A stretch of 64,000 nucleotides of DNA from Sulfuricystis thermophila (lineage in GTDB: Bacteria > Pseudomonadota > Gammaproteobacteria > Burkholderiales > Rhodocyclaceae): contig NZ_AP019373.1 in the NCBI RefSeq assembly GCF_004323595.1, positions 1,798,001 through 1,862,000 of the forward strand, read 5' to 3'. Positions 34,897-42,857 of this stretch are shown here, piece after piece. Numbering within the stretch: position 1 is the first letter of the stretch; every line of letters begins with the position of its first letter. The position numbers and the translations under genes are program-made. The notes beneath the pieces were generated by a model. The model saw nothing but the letters and a program-made list of their open reading frames with translations. It did no database searches and was not told where the DNA came from.

Positions 34897-35117
34897 AGAT
34901 CACCCGCCCCCGCAACCAGAACCAGCATCCCGACCGATCGGAAGAAGCGCCGATGGCATCGCGGGCGAATCATCTTCCTGATCAGCCCGATGACATGCGG
35001 CCATCGGCACGCGATCAGCTGTGTATCGCGCACGCCCTGTCATCACCGCCTGCGCCCAACGCAGCGCTGCGACGCGCCTTCGAGCGCCATCGCACGTTGA
35101 CGCAAACGGGATCCTGA
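34893..35117 (+). pseudogene. Remnant of a DUF1778/TacA-like antitoxin
   Basis: The 74-codon frame overlaps the FitA-like gene as ATGA. Its last half (ALSSPPAPNAALRRAFERHR) matches the conserved end of DUF1778 antitoxins, but the N-terminal RHH domain is replaced by unrelated residues (RPRNQNQHPDRSEEAPMASR), and no acetyltransferase toxin follows. It looks like the end of an antitoxin gene brought next to another by deletion. A functional small protein cannot be excluded. Confidence 0.5.
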
Positions 35118-35120
35118 CCC

Positions 35121-35762
35121 TCAAACCCTTCCCAACTCCTGCTCGATCGCCCGCGCCAGTGCCGGCAAGGCGCCTTGCACGCCTGCCGCGAGATCGAACC
35201 GGCGCTTGAGATCCACCCGCCGCACCAGCACGGCGATCGGAATCTCCTGGCCGCGCTGCAGGCGCTTGACGCCGGATCGCTGCCGCTCGGCGCGCTTGAA
35301 GCGGTTGAGCTGCGCGGCGTTTTCCTGGAGGTTTTCGGCCATCAGCAGCACGCGGCCGTCCTTCTCGACGAAGAAGGCGTTGCCCGAGCGCATCAGGCCG
35401 TCGATGACCTGACGGAAGCGCTTGGGGCCGATCCGTCCCGGCAGCAGCGGGATCAGCATGTGGCCCGCCACTGTGCCACCGTGCGTGTGGATGCCCAGCC
35501 ACGGGATGCGGCTGCCCACCCACAGCGCGGGCAGGCGCTCGGGCTTGCGGTCGAACACCTTGGTCTGCATCGACGAGACGAAGCTCGCGCGCCGCACCTG
35601 GAAGGCGCTGCGCATCTGGGCGCGGGCGGCCTCGCGCACCTCGCGGCCGCCTACCGCCATCCCCTTGGCCACCGCCGCGTGGATCGCCCGTCGCCGCTGC
35701 GCGCTCCAGGCCGAGAGCTTCCTTGGATCGAGCAGTCCGGAGGTGGTCAGCGTCAGTTTCAT
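35121..35762 (-). CDS. DUF6441-like minor tail protein (gpZ-like)
   Basis: The 213-residue protein has MKLTLTTSGLLDPRKLSAWS at the start, then KGMAVGGREVREAARAQMRS and LPALWVGSRIPWLGIHTHGG, features of the phage family now called DUF6441. Basic, helical proteins at this place (after U, before or near the tape measure) act like gpZ at the tail end. The start at 35762 overlaps the preceding stop as ATGA. The function is by position and family resemblance. Confidence 0.78.
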   Translation of the reverse strand: MKLTLTTSGLLDPRKLSAWSAQRRRAIHAAVAKGMAVGGREVREAARAQMRSAFQVRRASFVSSMQTKVFDRKPERLPALWVGSRIPWLGIHTHGGTVAGHMLIPLLPGRIGPKRFRQVIDGLMRSGNAFFVEKDGRVLLMAENLQENAAQLNRFKRAERQRSGVKRLQRGQEIPIAVLVRRVDLKRRFDLAAGVQGALPALARAIEQELGRV

Positions 35763-35980
35763 GGCCGCACGTCCTCCCACAACTCACGCTGCAGCCGCTC
35801 GATCGCAGCCCGGTCGCCCTGCGCCGCCACGGCGTGGACAGCGAGCCGCAGGGCGAGGTGCTGCCGCTCGATCCGTGCATCGGCCTCCAGCAAGGCCCGC
35901 GCCTGCGGCAGCGTGTAGCGCATCACGTCATCGAGCCGGTGCCCGGCGCGGATCAGGCGGGCAACCGCCTGGTCCCAGCC
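35759..35980 (-). CDS. Tail assembly chaperone, T-like C-terminal part (probable frameshift product)
   Basis: In the frame one base behind the G-like gene, this open segment encodes GWDQAVARLIRAGHRLDDVM, then RYTLPQARALLEADARIERQ. That sequence is typical of small chaperone extensions encoded after gpG-type genes. It has no good start codon near the conserved WDQAV; GTG/ATG at 35926/35923 would lose it. A -1 shift in the overlap 35953-35980 would fuse it to the G-like protein, as gpG-T in lambda. No canonical slippery heptamer is seen. Coordinates cover only the conserved part. Confidence 0.5.
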   Translation of the reverse strand, partial: GWDQAVARLIRAGHRLDDVMRYTLPQARALLEADARIERQHLALRLAVHAVAAQGDRAAIERLQRELWEDVRP

Positions 35981-36360
35981 TGCATCTGCTCCAGGATCGG
36001 CGCCAGATGCTGCGCCGCGCCCTGGATCGCCGGCACCACCCGCCCCACGAAAAAATCCGCGTTCACCTCGAACACGGCTGCCGCGAGCGTCACGGCATCC
36101 TCCAGCGACAGATCGTTCACCCACGCCCGCTCGCGCCGGGTGGTGATGGCCAGCAGCTCCAGCACGGCCTCGCCATGCCGCGCCAGGAGGTCGAACCAGT
36201 CCGGCTCGGCCGAGAGATCGGCGGCGAGGGGCCGCACCGCCGCGAGGAGGCGCGGCAACTCGCCCAGCCGGATCGGCGTCAGTTCCAGCGCGGTGCCGGC
36301 CACCGTCACCACCCTGGGCGCGGGCGGGAAAGTCTGGAAGTCGGCCTTGCCATCGGTCAT
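35953..36360 (-). CDS. Tail assembly chaperone, G-like
   Basis: The 135-residue protein (FPPAPRVVTVAGTALELTPI, RLGELPRLLAAVRPLAADLS, then VNADFFVGRVVPAIQGAAQH) lies between the tail tube and tape measure genes and has the size and helical content of tail assembly chaperones that coat the tape measure. The start at 36360 is ten bases after the tail tube stop at 36371. It overlaps the next frame by about 170 bases in total open frame, consistent with a G/GT arrangement. Confidence 0.72.
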   Translation of the reverse strand: MTDGKADFQTFPPAPRVVTVAGTALELTPIRLGELPRLLAAVRPLAADLSAEPDWFDLLARHGEAVLELLAITTRRERAWVNDLSLEDAVTLAAAVFEVNADFFVGRVVPAIQGAAQHLAPILEQMQAGTRRLPA

Positions 36361-36370
36361 CGCCGTCCCC

Positions 36371-37123
36371 TTACAGGAGCACCAGGCGGCCGAACTGGCC
36401 CAGATCGCCGCCGGCCGGCTTGGTGAGGTCCGCCAGCACCTGGCCGGAGAGTTCGAACTTGAGCAGCTCGTCGGTGATGATCGAGAGTTCCTTGGCCGGG
36501 TTGATGGCCACGCGGTACAGGTCGATCACCACCTCGCGGTTGCCGTCGGCGGTGTTGAGGCCCTCGAAGCGGATCCAGCGCTCGGGCAAGGCTTGCGTGA
36601 ACATGGCCGTGTGACTGGCCGCCCCGAACGCGTAGTCCACCGTGAAGGGCTCGGTGTACGGGCCGCCGGTGGTGGCATCCAGGATCACCAGCGACCCGTG
36701 CTTGGCGTTGACGGTGTACTGGCTGGCCGGCAGCGTCTTGGGCGGGCTGTCCGAGTCCTGGACCTGCACCGCCGAGACGTTTTGCATCGCGAGCGGATAG
36801 AGGTGCCCCGGCGTGACCGGGTTGGGCAAGGCTTCGCCGGTGACCGTACCCGGCGTGACTTGAGTGCTGTGCCCGTAGAGCGCCAGCGCCAGGTTGGTCG
36901 GGATGAGTTCTTCCAGCGTGCAGGCGAACTCGCCCTTCTTGGTCTTGATGAGCTGCAGGTCGGTCAGGCGCTGGCCGGACTGCGCCTCCTGGTGCTCGAT
37001 GGTGTCCACCGACAGCGACACCTTCAGTTCCGGCACGTTGCCGACGAAGGTCAGCCCCGCCGGATTGCCGGCCGAGTCGCGCGCGCCGATGTAGACGCGG
37101 CCTTGTCCGGAGAAGTAGGCCAT
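36371..37123 (-). CDS. Major tail tube protein
   Basis: The 250-residue protein has a tail tube pattern: GRVYIGARDSAGNPAGLTFV, a central EHQEAQSGQRLTDLQLIKTK, and a C-terminal domain (FTVDYAFGAASHTAMFTQAL, REVVIDLYRVAINPAKELSI). It forms the tail tube as gpV does in lambda and ends with SGQVLADLTKP. Position between U-like and G-like genes agrees. Homologues are often annotated as phage tail tube protein. Confidence 0.85.
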   Translation of the reverse strand: MAYFSGQGRVYIGARDSAGNPAGLTFVGNVPELKVSLSVDTIEHQEAQSGQRLTDLQLIKTKKGEFACTLEELIPTNLALALYGHSTQVTPGTVTGEALPNPVTPGHLYPLAMQNVSAVQVQDSDSPPKTLPASQYTVNAKHGSLVILDATTGGPYTEPFTVDYAFGAASHTAMFTQALPERWIRFEGLNTADGNREVVIDLYRVAINPAKELSIITDELLKFELSGQVLADLTKPAGGDLGQFGRLVLL

Positions 37124-37125
37124 GG

Positions 37126-37350
37126 TCAGTCTCCCGTGGGGGTGTGCGTGGATGGGGTCCCGACGGCGGAACCGTCACGGCGCGAGGGTTTGAGGGATGG
37201 GGTCGAGGACTCCGGCGTGACGAGCCGGGCCACGCCCTGGGCGATCAGCCAGCGGGCGCTGGCCTCGTGGATGTCGAGGCGCTCACCCACAGCGAGGCGC
37301 TTGCCTGCGTGGGTATGGGGTTTCAGTAGCTCGATGGAGAGATTTGGCAT
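37126..37350 (-). CDS. DUF7210-like small tail-region protein
   Basis: The 74-residue protein has the motif LLKPHTHAGKRLAVGERLDI, then EASARWLIAQGVARLV, as in short phage proteins placed between neck/tail terminator and tail tube genes. It is likely structural in the neck or head-tail joint. A longer frame to 37386 adds twelve residues outside the conserved part. The ribosome site of the chosen ATG (37350) is weak. Confidence 0.65.
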   Translation of the reverse strand: MPNLSIELLKPHTHAGKRLAVGERLDIHEASARWLIAQGVARLVTPESSTPSLKPSRRDGSAVGTPSTHTPTGD

Positions 37351-37357
37351 AAGGGGT

Positions 37358-37783
37358 TCATCCTGTTTGGGTGAGATCGAGGGCATGGGTGCGGTAGCGG
37401 ATTTCGTAGCGCGCCGGCAGCATCACCGTGCCGGCATCGAGGTCGTCGGCGTCCCACTCGGCGTCGAGCTCGCGCACCGCAAGCGCCAGGCCGCCCAGGT
37501 TCGGGTCGGCGAGCACGGCGGCGTGGGCGGCGACGATCAGCCGATCGGCCGCGTCGAAGGCGTCCATGCCGCGCGCGAGCGCGACCAGGCGCACGGTGAG
37601 CGCGCGCTCCACCAGCCGGTTGGCATGCGCGGTGAGCGCGTCGCCCTCGACGAAGACGAGCAACGCAGGGCCGGCCTCGCGCGGCAGCGGTGTGGCCGGC
37701 TGGCGCAGCACCGCCGCCGGGGCCAGGGCAGCAAGGAGGCGATCGACCAGGATGCGCAGCAGGCGCTCGCGCACCGAGTTCAT
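37358..37783 (-). CDS. Tail terminator-like protein (gpU-like)
   Basis: The 141-residue protein begins MNSVRERLLRILVDRLLAAL and ends with TVMLPARYEIRYRTHALDLT, a pattern of gpU-type tail terminators, which cap the growing tail tube. The start at 37783 overlaps the FII-like stop (ATGA). A run of alanine-rich helices in the middle is normal. Function is inferred from size and gene order. Confidence 0.7.
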   Translation of the reverse strand: MNSVRERLLRILVDRLLAALAPAAVLRQPATPLPREAGPALLVFVEGDALTAHANRLVERALTVRLVALARGMDAFDAADRLIVAAHAAVLADPNLGGLALAVRELDAEWDADDLDAGTVMLPARYEIRYRTHALDLTQTG

Positions 37784-38064
37784 GGCAGCCTCGCGAGCCT
37801 CGCCCGGCACTCGCGGCCGTCGCCGAAGGCGCTGACCTCGCGCACGCGGTAGGACTGGCCGACGATGGTGACCACGTCGCCCGGCGCGAGCGCGAGGCGC
37901 GAGGCCGCGTACTCGATCTCGAAGTCGCGCGCGAGCGCCAAGCCCTCGAGCACCGTCTCGTCCGGCGCACGGAACGCGCAGTGCACGGTGGTGGTGCCCA
38001 CCACGACGGGCGTCAAGAGTCCCGCGCGCTCGGCGGCGTCATACAGATCCTCCACACGCACCAT
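37780..38064 (-). CDS. Head-tail joining protein (gpFII-like)
   Basis: The 94-residue protein (VHCAFRAPDETVLEGLALAR, LALAPGDVVTIVGQSYRVRE) resembles FII-type joining proteins: a small beta barrel following the capsid gene. It lies ten bases after the capsid gene and overlaps the U-like gene by four bases. The conserved DVVTIVGQSYRVRE piece is common in this family. It should sit between the portal/neck and tail. Confidence 0.75.
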   Translation of the reverse strand: MVRVEDLYDAAERAGLLTPVVVGTTTVHCAFRAPDETVLEGLALARDFEIEYAASRLALAPGDVVTIVGQSYRVREVSAFGDGRECRARLARLP

Positions 38065-38074
38065 CGCTGCGGCA

Positions 38075-39076
38075 TCACACCGTGAGCTTGACCAGCACGC
38101 CCGGCCGGTGACACATCGGCAGCGGGTTGGACTGGGTGTGCAGATCGGTGCCGCGGTCGAACTTGCGCGGCTCCTGCTTGGCGTACAGCGGCTGGCCCAG
38201 GGTGTTCACGGTCTCGTTGAAGTCGGCCGGCGCGAAGTAGGTGGCGAAGGTGTCCACCGTGCCCAGCGGGAAGGCATGGGCCTCGCCCGCGGCGATGAAG
38301 CGGCGCACCGTGCCATCCGGGCTGCTGGCCTGACCGCGGTACTCCTCGAAGGTGATGCCGGCGAAGACGAAGCCGGCGCGCACGTCGTTGATCAGGATCG
38401 CCCCCTGCTGCCACTGCGCGTAGGCCTCCTTGACCGCCTTGTGGCCGGTGAGCTGACGGAAGAACTCGGGCGAGCACAGGACGTGCACGCCGGTCATGAA
38501 CTCGCCCTTCAGGTTCTCCTCGATGTGGGCCAGCACCTCATAGCAGTGGCCTTTGACGTCGCTGTTGGCATTGGTCAGGTCGAAAGCGATGACCGCCTGG
38601 CTCAGGTCGAACTCGTCGAAAAGGTCGTAGATCGTGCTGCCGTCGGCGTCCAGGATCTGACCTTTCAGCGCGCCCATGCGCAGGTGTTCGAGGGTGATCG
38701 CGTGCTTGTTGCGCATGGTCTCCAGATGCCGCGCGAGCACGCCGGCGATGGCTTCCATCTCGGTTTCCGAGCCGAAGGCGCGGATGCCCTGCACTTCCTC
38801 GGGCAGCACCACGTCGTCGTGCGGGATGTGCGGGACGACGAAGGAACGAAGCCGACGCTGACCGCGCTCGCCCACCGTGCCCGGCGCGCCCGGAGGCCGC
38901 GTGGGCAAGAGGTTGAGGCGCCCGGCGTATTCCTCGATCACGACCTGGCGCGTGCGCACGGGCTTCGGGGGGAACAGGTTCAAGGCTTCCAGCCGCCCGT
39001 AGCGGTTGGGGATGAGGTTGATGGCCGCCGTGAGGCTGGCCATCGAGAAGCCGGGGGCATCGAAGGGGTTGAGCAT
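38075..39076 (-). CDS. Major capsid protein (gpE-like)
   Basis: The 333-residue protein is a lambda-type major capsid protein: LTAAINLIPNRYGRLEALNL, GIRAFGSETEMEAIAGVLAR, then KGEFMTGVHVLCSPEFFRQL and GEAHAFPLGTVDTFATYFAP. Length is close to lambda gpE (341). The start at 39076 with GGAG upstream yields MLNPFDAPGF. It follows the decoration protein, with a hairpin between the two genes that may adjust their ratio. Confidence 0.92.
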   Translation of the reverse strand: MLNPFDAPGFSMASLTAAINLIPNRYGRLEALNLFPPKPVRTRQVVIEEYAGRLNLLPTRPPGAPGTVGERGQRRLRSFVVPHIPHDDVVLPEEVQGIRAFGSETEMEAIAGVLARHLETMRNKHAITLEHLRMGALKGQILDADGSTIYDLFDEFDLSQAVIAFDLTNANSDVKGHCYEVLAHIEENLKGEFMTGVHVLCSPEFFRQLTGHKAVKEAYAQWQQGAILINDVRAGFVFAGITFEEYRGQASSPDGTVRRFIAAGEAHAFPLGTVDTFATYFAPADFNETVNTLGQPLYAKQEPRKFDRGTDLHTQSNPLPMCHRPGVLVKLTV

Positions 39077-39094
39077 GGAGGTCTCCAGATATGA

Positions 39095-39115
39095 CAAACC
39101 CGCCAGGCGGCGGGT
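39095..39115 (-). terminator. Hairpin between decoration and capsid genes
   Basis: ACCCGCC/GGCGGGT with a four-base loop is followed on the minus strand by TTTGTC. The T run is short, so it may attenuate rather than stop transcription from D into E. The same stem occurs at 25369-25400 and 51104-51130. Confidence 0.5.
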
Positions 39116-39143
39116 CGCTCGAAGGGTCGGGATCGGGTGTCGG

Positions 39144-39521
39144 TCAGGCGCTGTCGCGCACCAGGATGCCGCGCGCTTCCAGCTGGGCGATGGCGGCGGC
39201 CTTCTGCGCAGCCGTGATGCCCGCGGGCCAGACGAGCGCGCCTCGCGCGACGATGGCATGGCGGGCGATCAGGATCGCGTCCTCACGGTCGATCAGCGTC
39301 GCATCGACCGCATTGCCCAGGACGCCTGCGGCCACTTCCGTGCCGTCGGTCGCGCTGGGGTCGAGGGCCTTGAGCTTGCCCGTGGCCGCCTCCAGGCCGA
39401 CCACGGCGCCCAGCGGCAGGTGCTGCCCCGCGGCCACGGTCGAGCGCTCGCGCGAGTAGAGATTCGGCGCCTCGTATTTCAAGAGGTCGCCGAGGTTGAG
39501 GGCTTGGGTGAGCGTGGGCAT
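39144..39521 (-). CDS. Head decoration protein (gpD-like)
   Basis: The 125-residue protein has the gpD pattern: LYSRERSTVAAGQHLPLGAV, GLEAATGKLKALDPSATDGT, then GVLGNAVDATLIDREDAILI. Decoration proteins bind as trimers to the expanded capsid and stabilise it. It lies between the protease/scaffold gene and the capsid gene as in lambda. The last part (AAIAQLEARGILVRDS) is also typical. Confidence 0.9.
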   Translation of the reverse strand: MPTLTQALNLGDLLKYEAPNLYSRERSTVAAGQHLPLGAVVGLEAATGKLKALDPSATDGTEVAAGVLGNAVDATLIDREDAILIARHAIVARGALVWPAGITAAQKAAAIAQLEARGILVRDSA

Positions 39522-39524
39522 GGC

Positions 39525-39860
39525 TTACTCCCGGGTCACGAGTTTCTTGACGGCGGCGACCACGGGCGAAGAGGCCGGATCGGCGCCGGGGGCGGCCCAA
39601 TCCTGGGGCACGTGGGTCGAGCGCACGGCGGACGCCATGCTGTGGGCGGCGCGCGCCTCGAGCAGGAGACGGCGCACCTCATCTTCGGTGCGGCCGGCGG
39701 CGATGAACTCGGCGGCACGCTCGGGGCAGCCGGCGATCAGGCACAGCTCGGCAATGGCTTGCGCGGACTGCGCCACTTCGCGGCGGGCCTCGGCCACCAG
39801 GGCGGCGGCCGCATCCGCGCCGAGGGGCTCGGGCGCGGCATCGGAGGGGGAATCGGTCAT
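39525..39860 (-). CDS. Nested scaffold protein (Nu3-like) inside the protease gene
   Basis: An in-frame ATG at 39860 (MTDSPSDAAPEPLGAD) would give a 111-residue product consisting of the protease C-terminus: PLGADAAAALVAEARREVAQ, then LCLIAGCPERAAEFIAAGRT. In lambda, Nu3 scaffold is made in this way from gene C. AGGAAC lies ten bases upstream. The segment looks like phage scaffolds (acidic, helical). Independent translation is inferred. Confidence 0.5.
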   Translation of the reverse strand: MTDSPSDAAPEPLGADAAAALVAEARREVAQSAQAIAELCLIAGCPERAAEFIAAGRTEDEVRRLLLEARAAHSMASAVRSTHVPQDWAAPGADPASSPVVAAVKKLVTRE

Positions 39861-40760
39861 GGTGGGGGTTCCTCGCGGTAAGGTCGCCTTCCCGGTCGTG
39901 ATCTGGCGCGGCGGGGAAGACGGACGCCGCGCGGCAGCAAGATGTCGGTCGAACTCGGCGAGCACCGCGGGCAGCGTGGCCACGCCATCGGCCAGATGCG
40001 CTTCGACGGCCTGCGGGCCGAAGAACAGCGCCGCTTCGGTCGCACGCACCGCGTCTTCGGCCAGGCCACGCATCGCCGCCACGTGCGCGACGAAGAGCGC
40101 GTGGAGCCGGTCCACTTCGGCCTGCAGCGCCGCGCGGGCGGCATCGGCCAGCGGCGCGTGCGGCGAGTAGTCGTTCTTGCGCGCGCCCGCGGTGATCGCG
40201 GTGTAGCGCAAGCCCTCTTGGGCGTCCTTGACCGACTGATCGACATGCAGCGCGATCACGCCGATCGAGCCCACGCCGCCGGTCTCGGTGACGAAGAGCC
40301 GCTCGGCGGCGCAGCCAATGGCGTAGGCCGCGGAGAAGGCGGCGTCGTTGGCCACCGCCCAGATGGGCTTCACGGCCGCCGCCTCGCGCACGCGGCGGGC
40401 AAGCTCGAAGCAGCCGCCGGTCTCGCCGCCGGGCGAGTCGATGTCGAGCACGATGCCGGCGACCAGAGGGTCGGCCAGCGCCGCTTCCAGCCGCGCGCCG
40501 ATCTCGGAATAGCTCACCAGCCCCGAGGCGGCTTCCAGCCCCAGCGTGCGCTTGACCAGCGTGCCGTGGATCGGGATCACGGCGATCGAACGTTCCGGAA
40601 ATGCCGCAGGGTTGGAAGCCTTCGGCAGCGGCGGCGCGAGTTCGACGTCCGGCGCGGCGAGATTCAGGCGGTCGGAGAGCACGGCCAGGATCAGGTCGAG
40701 CTTGGCGCGCTGCACGAGCAAGGGCGTGCCGAACAGGCGGGCGGCGAGATGAGGCAGCAT
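39525..40760 (-). CDS. Capsid maturation protease, S49 family (gpC-like)
   Basis: The 411-residue protein is a peptidase S49/ClpP-like head protease: IAVIPIHGTLVKRT, GIVLDIDSPGGETGGCFELA, the catalytic serine in NDAAFSAAYAIGC, and the lysine in ITAGARKNDYSP. The C-terminal third is scaffold-like (charged, alanine-rich) and has its own start (see nested entry). The start at 40760 follows the portal stop by five bases. A frame continuing upstream to 42395 is only read-through in a frame overlapping the portal gene. Confidence 0.9.
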   Translation of the reverse strand: MLPHLAARLFGTPLLVQRAKLDLILAVLSDRLNLAAPDVELAPPLPKASNPAAFPERSIAVIPIHGTLVKRTLGLEAASGLVSYSEIGARLEAALADPLVAGIVLDIDSPGGETGGCFELARRVREAAAVKPIWAVANDAAFSAAYAIGCAAERLFVTETGGVGSIGVIALHVDQSVKDAQEGLRYTAITAGARKNDYSPHAPLADAARAALQAEVDRLHALFVAHVAAMRGLAEDAVRATEAALFFGPQAVEAHLADGVATLPAVLAEFDRHLAAARRPSSPPRQITTGKATLPRGTPTMTDSPSDAAPEPLGADAAAALVAEARREVAQSAQAIAELCLIAGCPERAAEFIAAGRTEDEVRRLLLEARAAHSMASAVRSTHVPQDWAAPGADPASSPVVAAVKKLVTRE

Positions 40761-40765
40761 CGGTG

Positions 40766-42244
40766 TCAGTCCTGAAGGTCGGTGTCGGGCGCAGGTGTCG
40801 GCACCGGCCTCAATGGTTGGTCGTGGCGCGGATCCGAGTCGAAGACCAGCCCGAGGTCGTCCGCTCGTGCGTTGTCCGCAGCAATCTCGCGGTCGATGTC
40901 CTCGGCGTCGTAGCCGTAGGCCGAGATCGCCTCCGAGCGGCTCATCAGCCCGGCGCGTATCGCGAGCTTCAAGGCGTTGAACTCCTTGAGCGGATCGACC
41001 CACTGCCAGCCCTGCGGGATCCACTTGGCAGCGAGGAACTCCCGGCGCCGGCGCGCAAAGCCCGGCAGCGACAGGGCGCCTTCCAGCACCGCCTGCTCCA
41101 TCCAGGCCCGCCACACCGGGCGGCACAGCTGGTGCACGATCACCCCGTGCTGGATGGCCTCGCAGCGGCGGCGGAACTCCAAGAGCCCCGCGCGGATGCT
41201 GGAGTAGTTCACCTGGGTGAGGTCCCCGGTGAGCATCTCGTAGGTGATGCCCATGGCGGCAGCCACCGCCCGGAACTGCTGGCGCATGAACTCGCCGTAG
41301 CTCGCGCCCACGTCGGCCGGCTGACTGAACTTGATGTCCTCGCCCGGCTCCAGGATCTGCAAGGTGCCGGGCTCGAGCCCCGCGAGCGCCACTCCCTGGG
41401 CATCGGGCAGCCCCTCGCCCATCAGGTTGTCCTCGGGGGCAAGCCGCGTGATGAAGCCGGCGAACATCGCCGCGGTTTTCTTGCGCACGAGCTCGGCGTC
41501 GTCGTACTGGTCCAGCTCGTTGAGCTTGACCAGCGCGCGCGCGAGCCACGGCTCGCCGCGGATCTGCCCCGGGCGCAAGGGCCGGAACAGGTGGATCACC
41601 TCGTCGGCTGGTACCCGGACGGTCTCCATGCCGCCCGTGCCCGACATCGGCGCAAGACTGCCGTCGCCCGGGTGCGAGCGCGTGAGGTGGTAGGCCACCC
41701 GCCGCCCGAGCCGGTCGAACTCGATGCCGGCGCGGATCACGTTCCCCGAGGGCAGGTCCCGGTGCAGGGTGGTTGGCAGGTGCTCGGGCTCGAGCACCTG
41801 CAGCTGCAGACCCACCGGCAGACCGTCCTCGCCGCGGCGCCAGCGCAGGCGCACCAGCGCCTCGCCGCCTTCGAGCATGGCCCGGCAGGCCAGCGCCTGC
41901 AGGCCGTAGAAGTCGGTCAGGCCCGCCGCGTCGGCCTCCCCCACCCAGTCCCACCACAACGCGTGGATGGCTTCGCGCAGACGAGCGTCGGCCACCATGC
42001 TCTGCGGCTTGATGCCGGTGCCGATGGCATTCGCCACGAAGGCTTCGATGCCGGCAGCCGCCCAGGCGTTGCGCCGGGCAAGATCGCGGCTCTTGGCGCG
42101 CAGTTCGTGTTGCGTGTAGGCCAGCGCCGCGACCGCCCCGGGGTTGCCGACCTGCCAGGCCACAGCCCGGCGGCCGCCGCCCACGCCGTCGTAAGTGGGG
42201 CTCGCGCCGAGCAGCCGTCGCTTGAGGGTGTGCCACCAGCCCAT
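40766..42244 (-). CDS. Portal protein (lambda gpB family)
   Basis: The 492-residue protein has the gpB signature: RDLARRNAWAAAGIEAFVAN, ALACRAMLEGGEALVRLRWR, the AGIEFDRLGRRVAYHL block, and YEMLTGDLTQVNYSSIRAGL. The portal ring is the entry for DNA and joins head to tail. The start at 42244 overlaps the W-like stop (TGATG). Length is normal (lambda B 533). Confidence 0.94.
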   Translation of the reverse strand: MGWWHTLKRRLLGASPTYDGVGGGRRAVAWQVGNPGAVAALAYTQHELRAKSRDLARRNAWAAAGIEAFVANAIGTGIKPQSMVADARLREAIHALWWDWVGEADAAGLTDFYGLQALACRAMLEGGEALVRLRWRRGEDGLPVGLQLQVLEPEHLPTTLHRDLPSGNVIRAGIEFDRLGRRVAYHLTRSHPGDGSLAPMSGTGGMETVRVPADEVIHLFRPLRPGQIRGEPWLARALVKLNELDQYDDAELVRKKTAAMFAGFITRLAPEDNLMGEGLPDAQGVALAGLEPGTLQILEPGEDIKFSQPADVGASYGEFMRQQFRAVAAAMGITYEMLTGDLTQVNYSSIRAGLLEFRRRCEAIQHGVIVHQLCRPVWRAWMEQAVLEGALSLPGFARRRREFLAAKWIPQGWQWVDPLKEFNALKLAIRAGLMSRSEAISAYGYDAEDIDREIAADNARADDLGLVFDSDPRHDQPLRPVPTPAPDTDLQD

Positions 42245-42465
42245 CACGTCCCCTTGGCGGTGGTGATGCGGATCTGCCGCGGCGCACCCGGCCACAGCCC
42301 GGTGGCCACGGCCTGCTCGAACAGGTCGCGCTTGACCGCCGCGATCGCAGCCTGCAGTTCCTCGACACTGCGGTACTCGACCGTCTTGTCGCCAAAGCTC
42401 ACGCGCTTCTCGCCCTTGGCGAGCGCGGCTTGCAGGGACTCGAGGTCGGCTTGGGTATAGGCCAT
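42244..42465 (-). CDS. Head-tail joining protein W
   Basis: The 73-residue protein has the gpW pattern: MAYTQADLESLQAALAKGEK, then VEYRSVEELQAAIAAVKRDL and a basic tail. gpW binds under the portal and is needed before FII attaches. It overlaps both neighbours by single bases (TGATG). Confidence 0.88.
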   Translation of the reverse strand: MAYTQADLESLQAALAKGEKRVSFGDKTVEYRSVEELQAAIAAVKRDLFEQAVATGLWPGAPRQIRITTAKGT

Positions 42466-42857
42466 CAGCGGTAGACCACGAGGTTGATTTCGGTGGAGTC
42501 GGCGAAGGACGCCGCGGTGGTCGCGCAGCCCACATCGACGTGCGTCGGCGTCTTCTCATCCAAGGTCGAGCGCACGATCAGCAGCCGCTGCGTGCCCGTG
42601 TTGGTGTTGCTGCGTGCGACGCCCACCCAGCAGTAGTTCGCGTCCGGCATCGGTGTGGCAAAGCTCACGCGGTAGCGGCCGGGCGCGGTGCGGGTGACAC
42701 CGGCCACGTTGTGCGCGGCGCGCACGACGATCTGGTTGCCGACCCAACCGAAGCACACCCAGGCCCGGGCCAGCCCCGGATGGCCGGCATCGATCTTGGT
42801 ACGGACCTCGATCCCGATGCGGCTGGCCAAGGCGGCGATGCGCGCGGCCAGGCTCAT
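42465..42857 (-). CDS. Tail-fibre-tip-like protein encoded in the head module
   Basis: The 130-residue protein begins like its neighbour (MSLAARIAALASRIGIEVRT) and continues with WVCFGWVGNQIVVRAAHNVA, GVTRTAPGRYRVSFATPMPD, then ANYCWVGVARSNTNTGTQRL, a pattern familiar from the C-terminal beta domain of phage tail fibres. It is unusual to find it between terminase and gpW. It may form a head fibre or an accessory receptor protein together with the preceding gene. Overlaps on both sides show it is in the operon. Confidence 0.68.
   Translation of the reverse strand: MSLAARIAALASRIGIEVRTKIDAGHPGLARAWVCFGWVGNQIVVRAAHNVAGVTRTAPGRYRVSFATPMPDANYCWVGVARSNTNTGTQRLLIVRSTLDEKTPTHVDVGCATTAASFADSTEINLVVYR

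Noticed and set aside
39525-42395. 956-codon minus-strand frame joining the protease to an upstream part
   Set aside because: Only the last 411 codons encode the S49 protease; the upstream part is out of frame with, and overlapped by, the portal gene.
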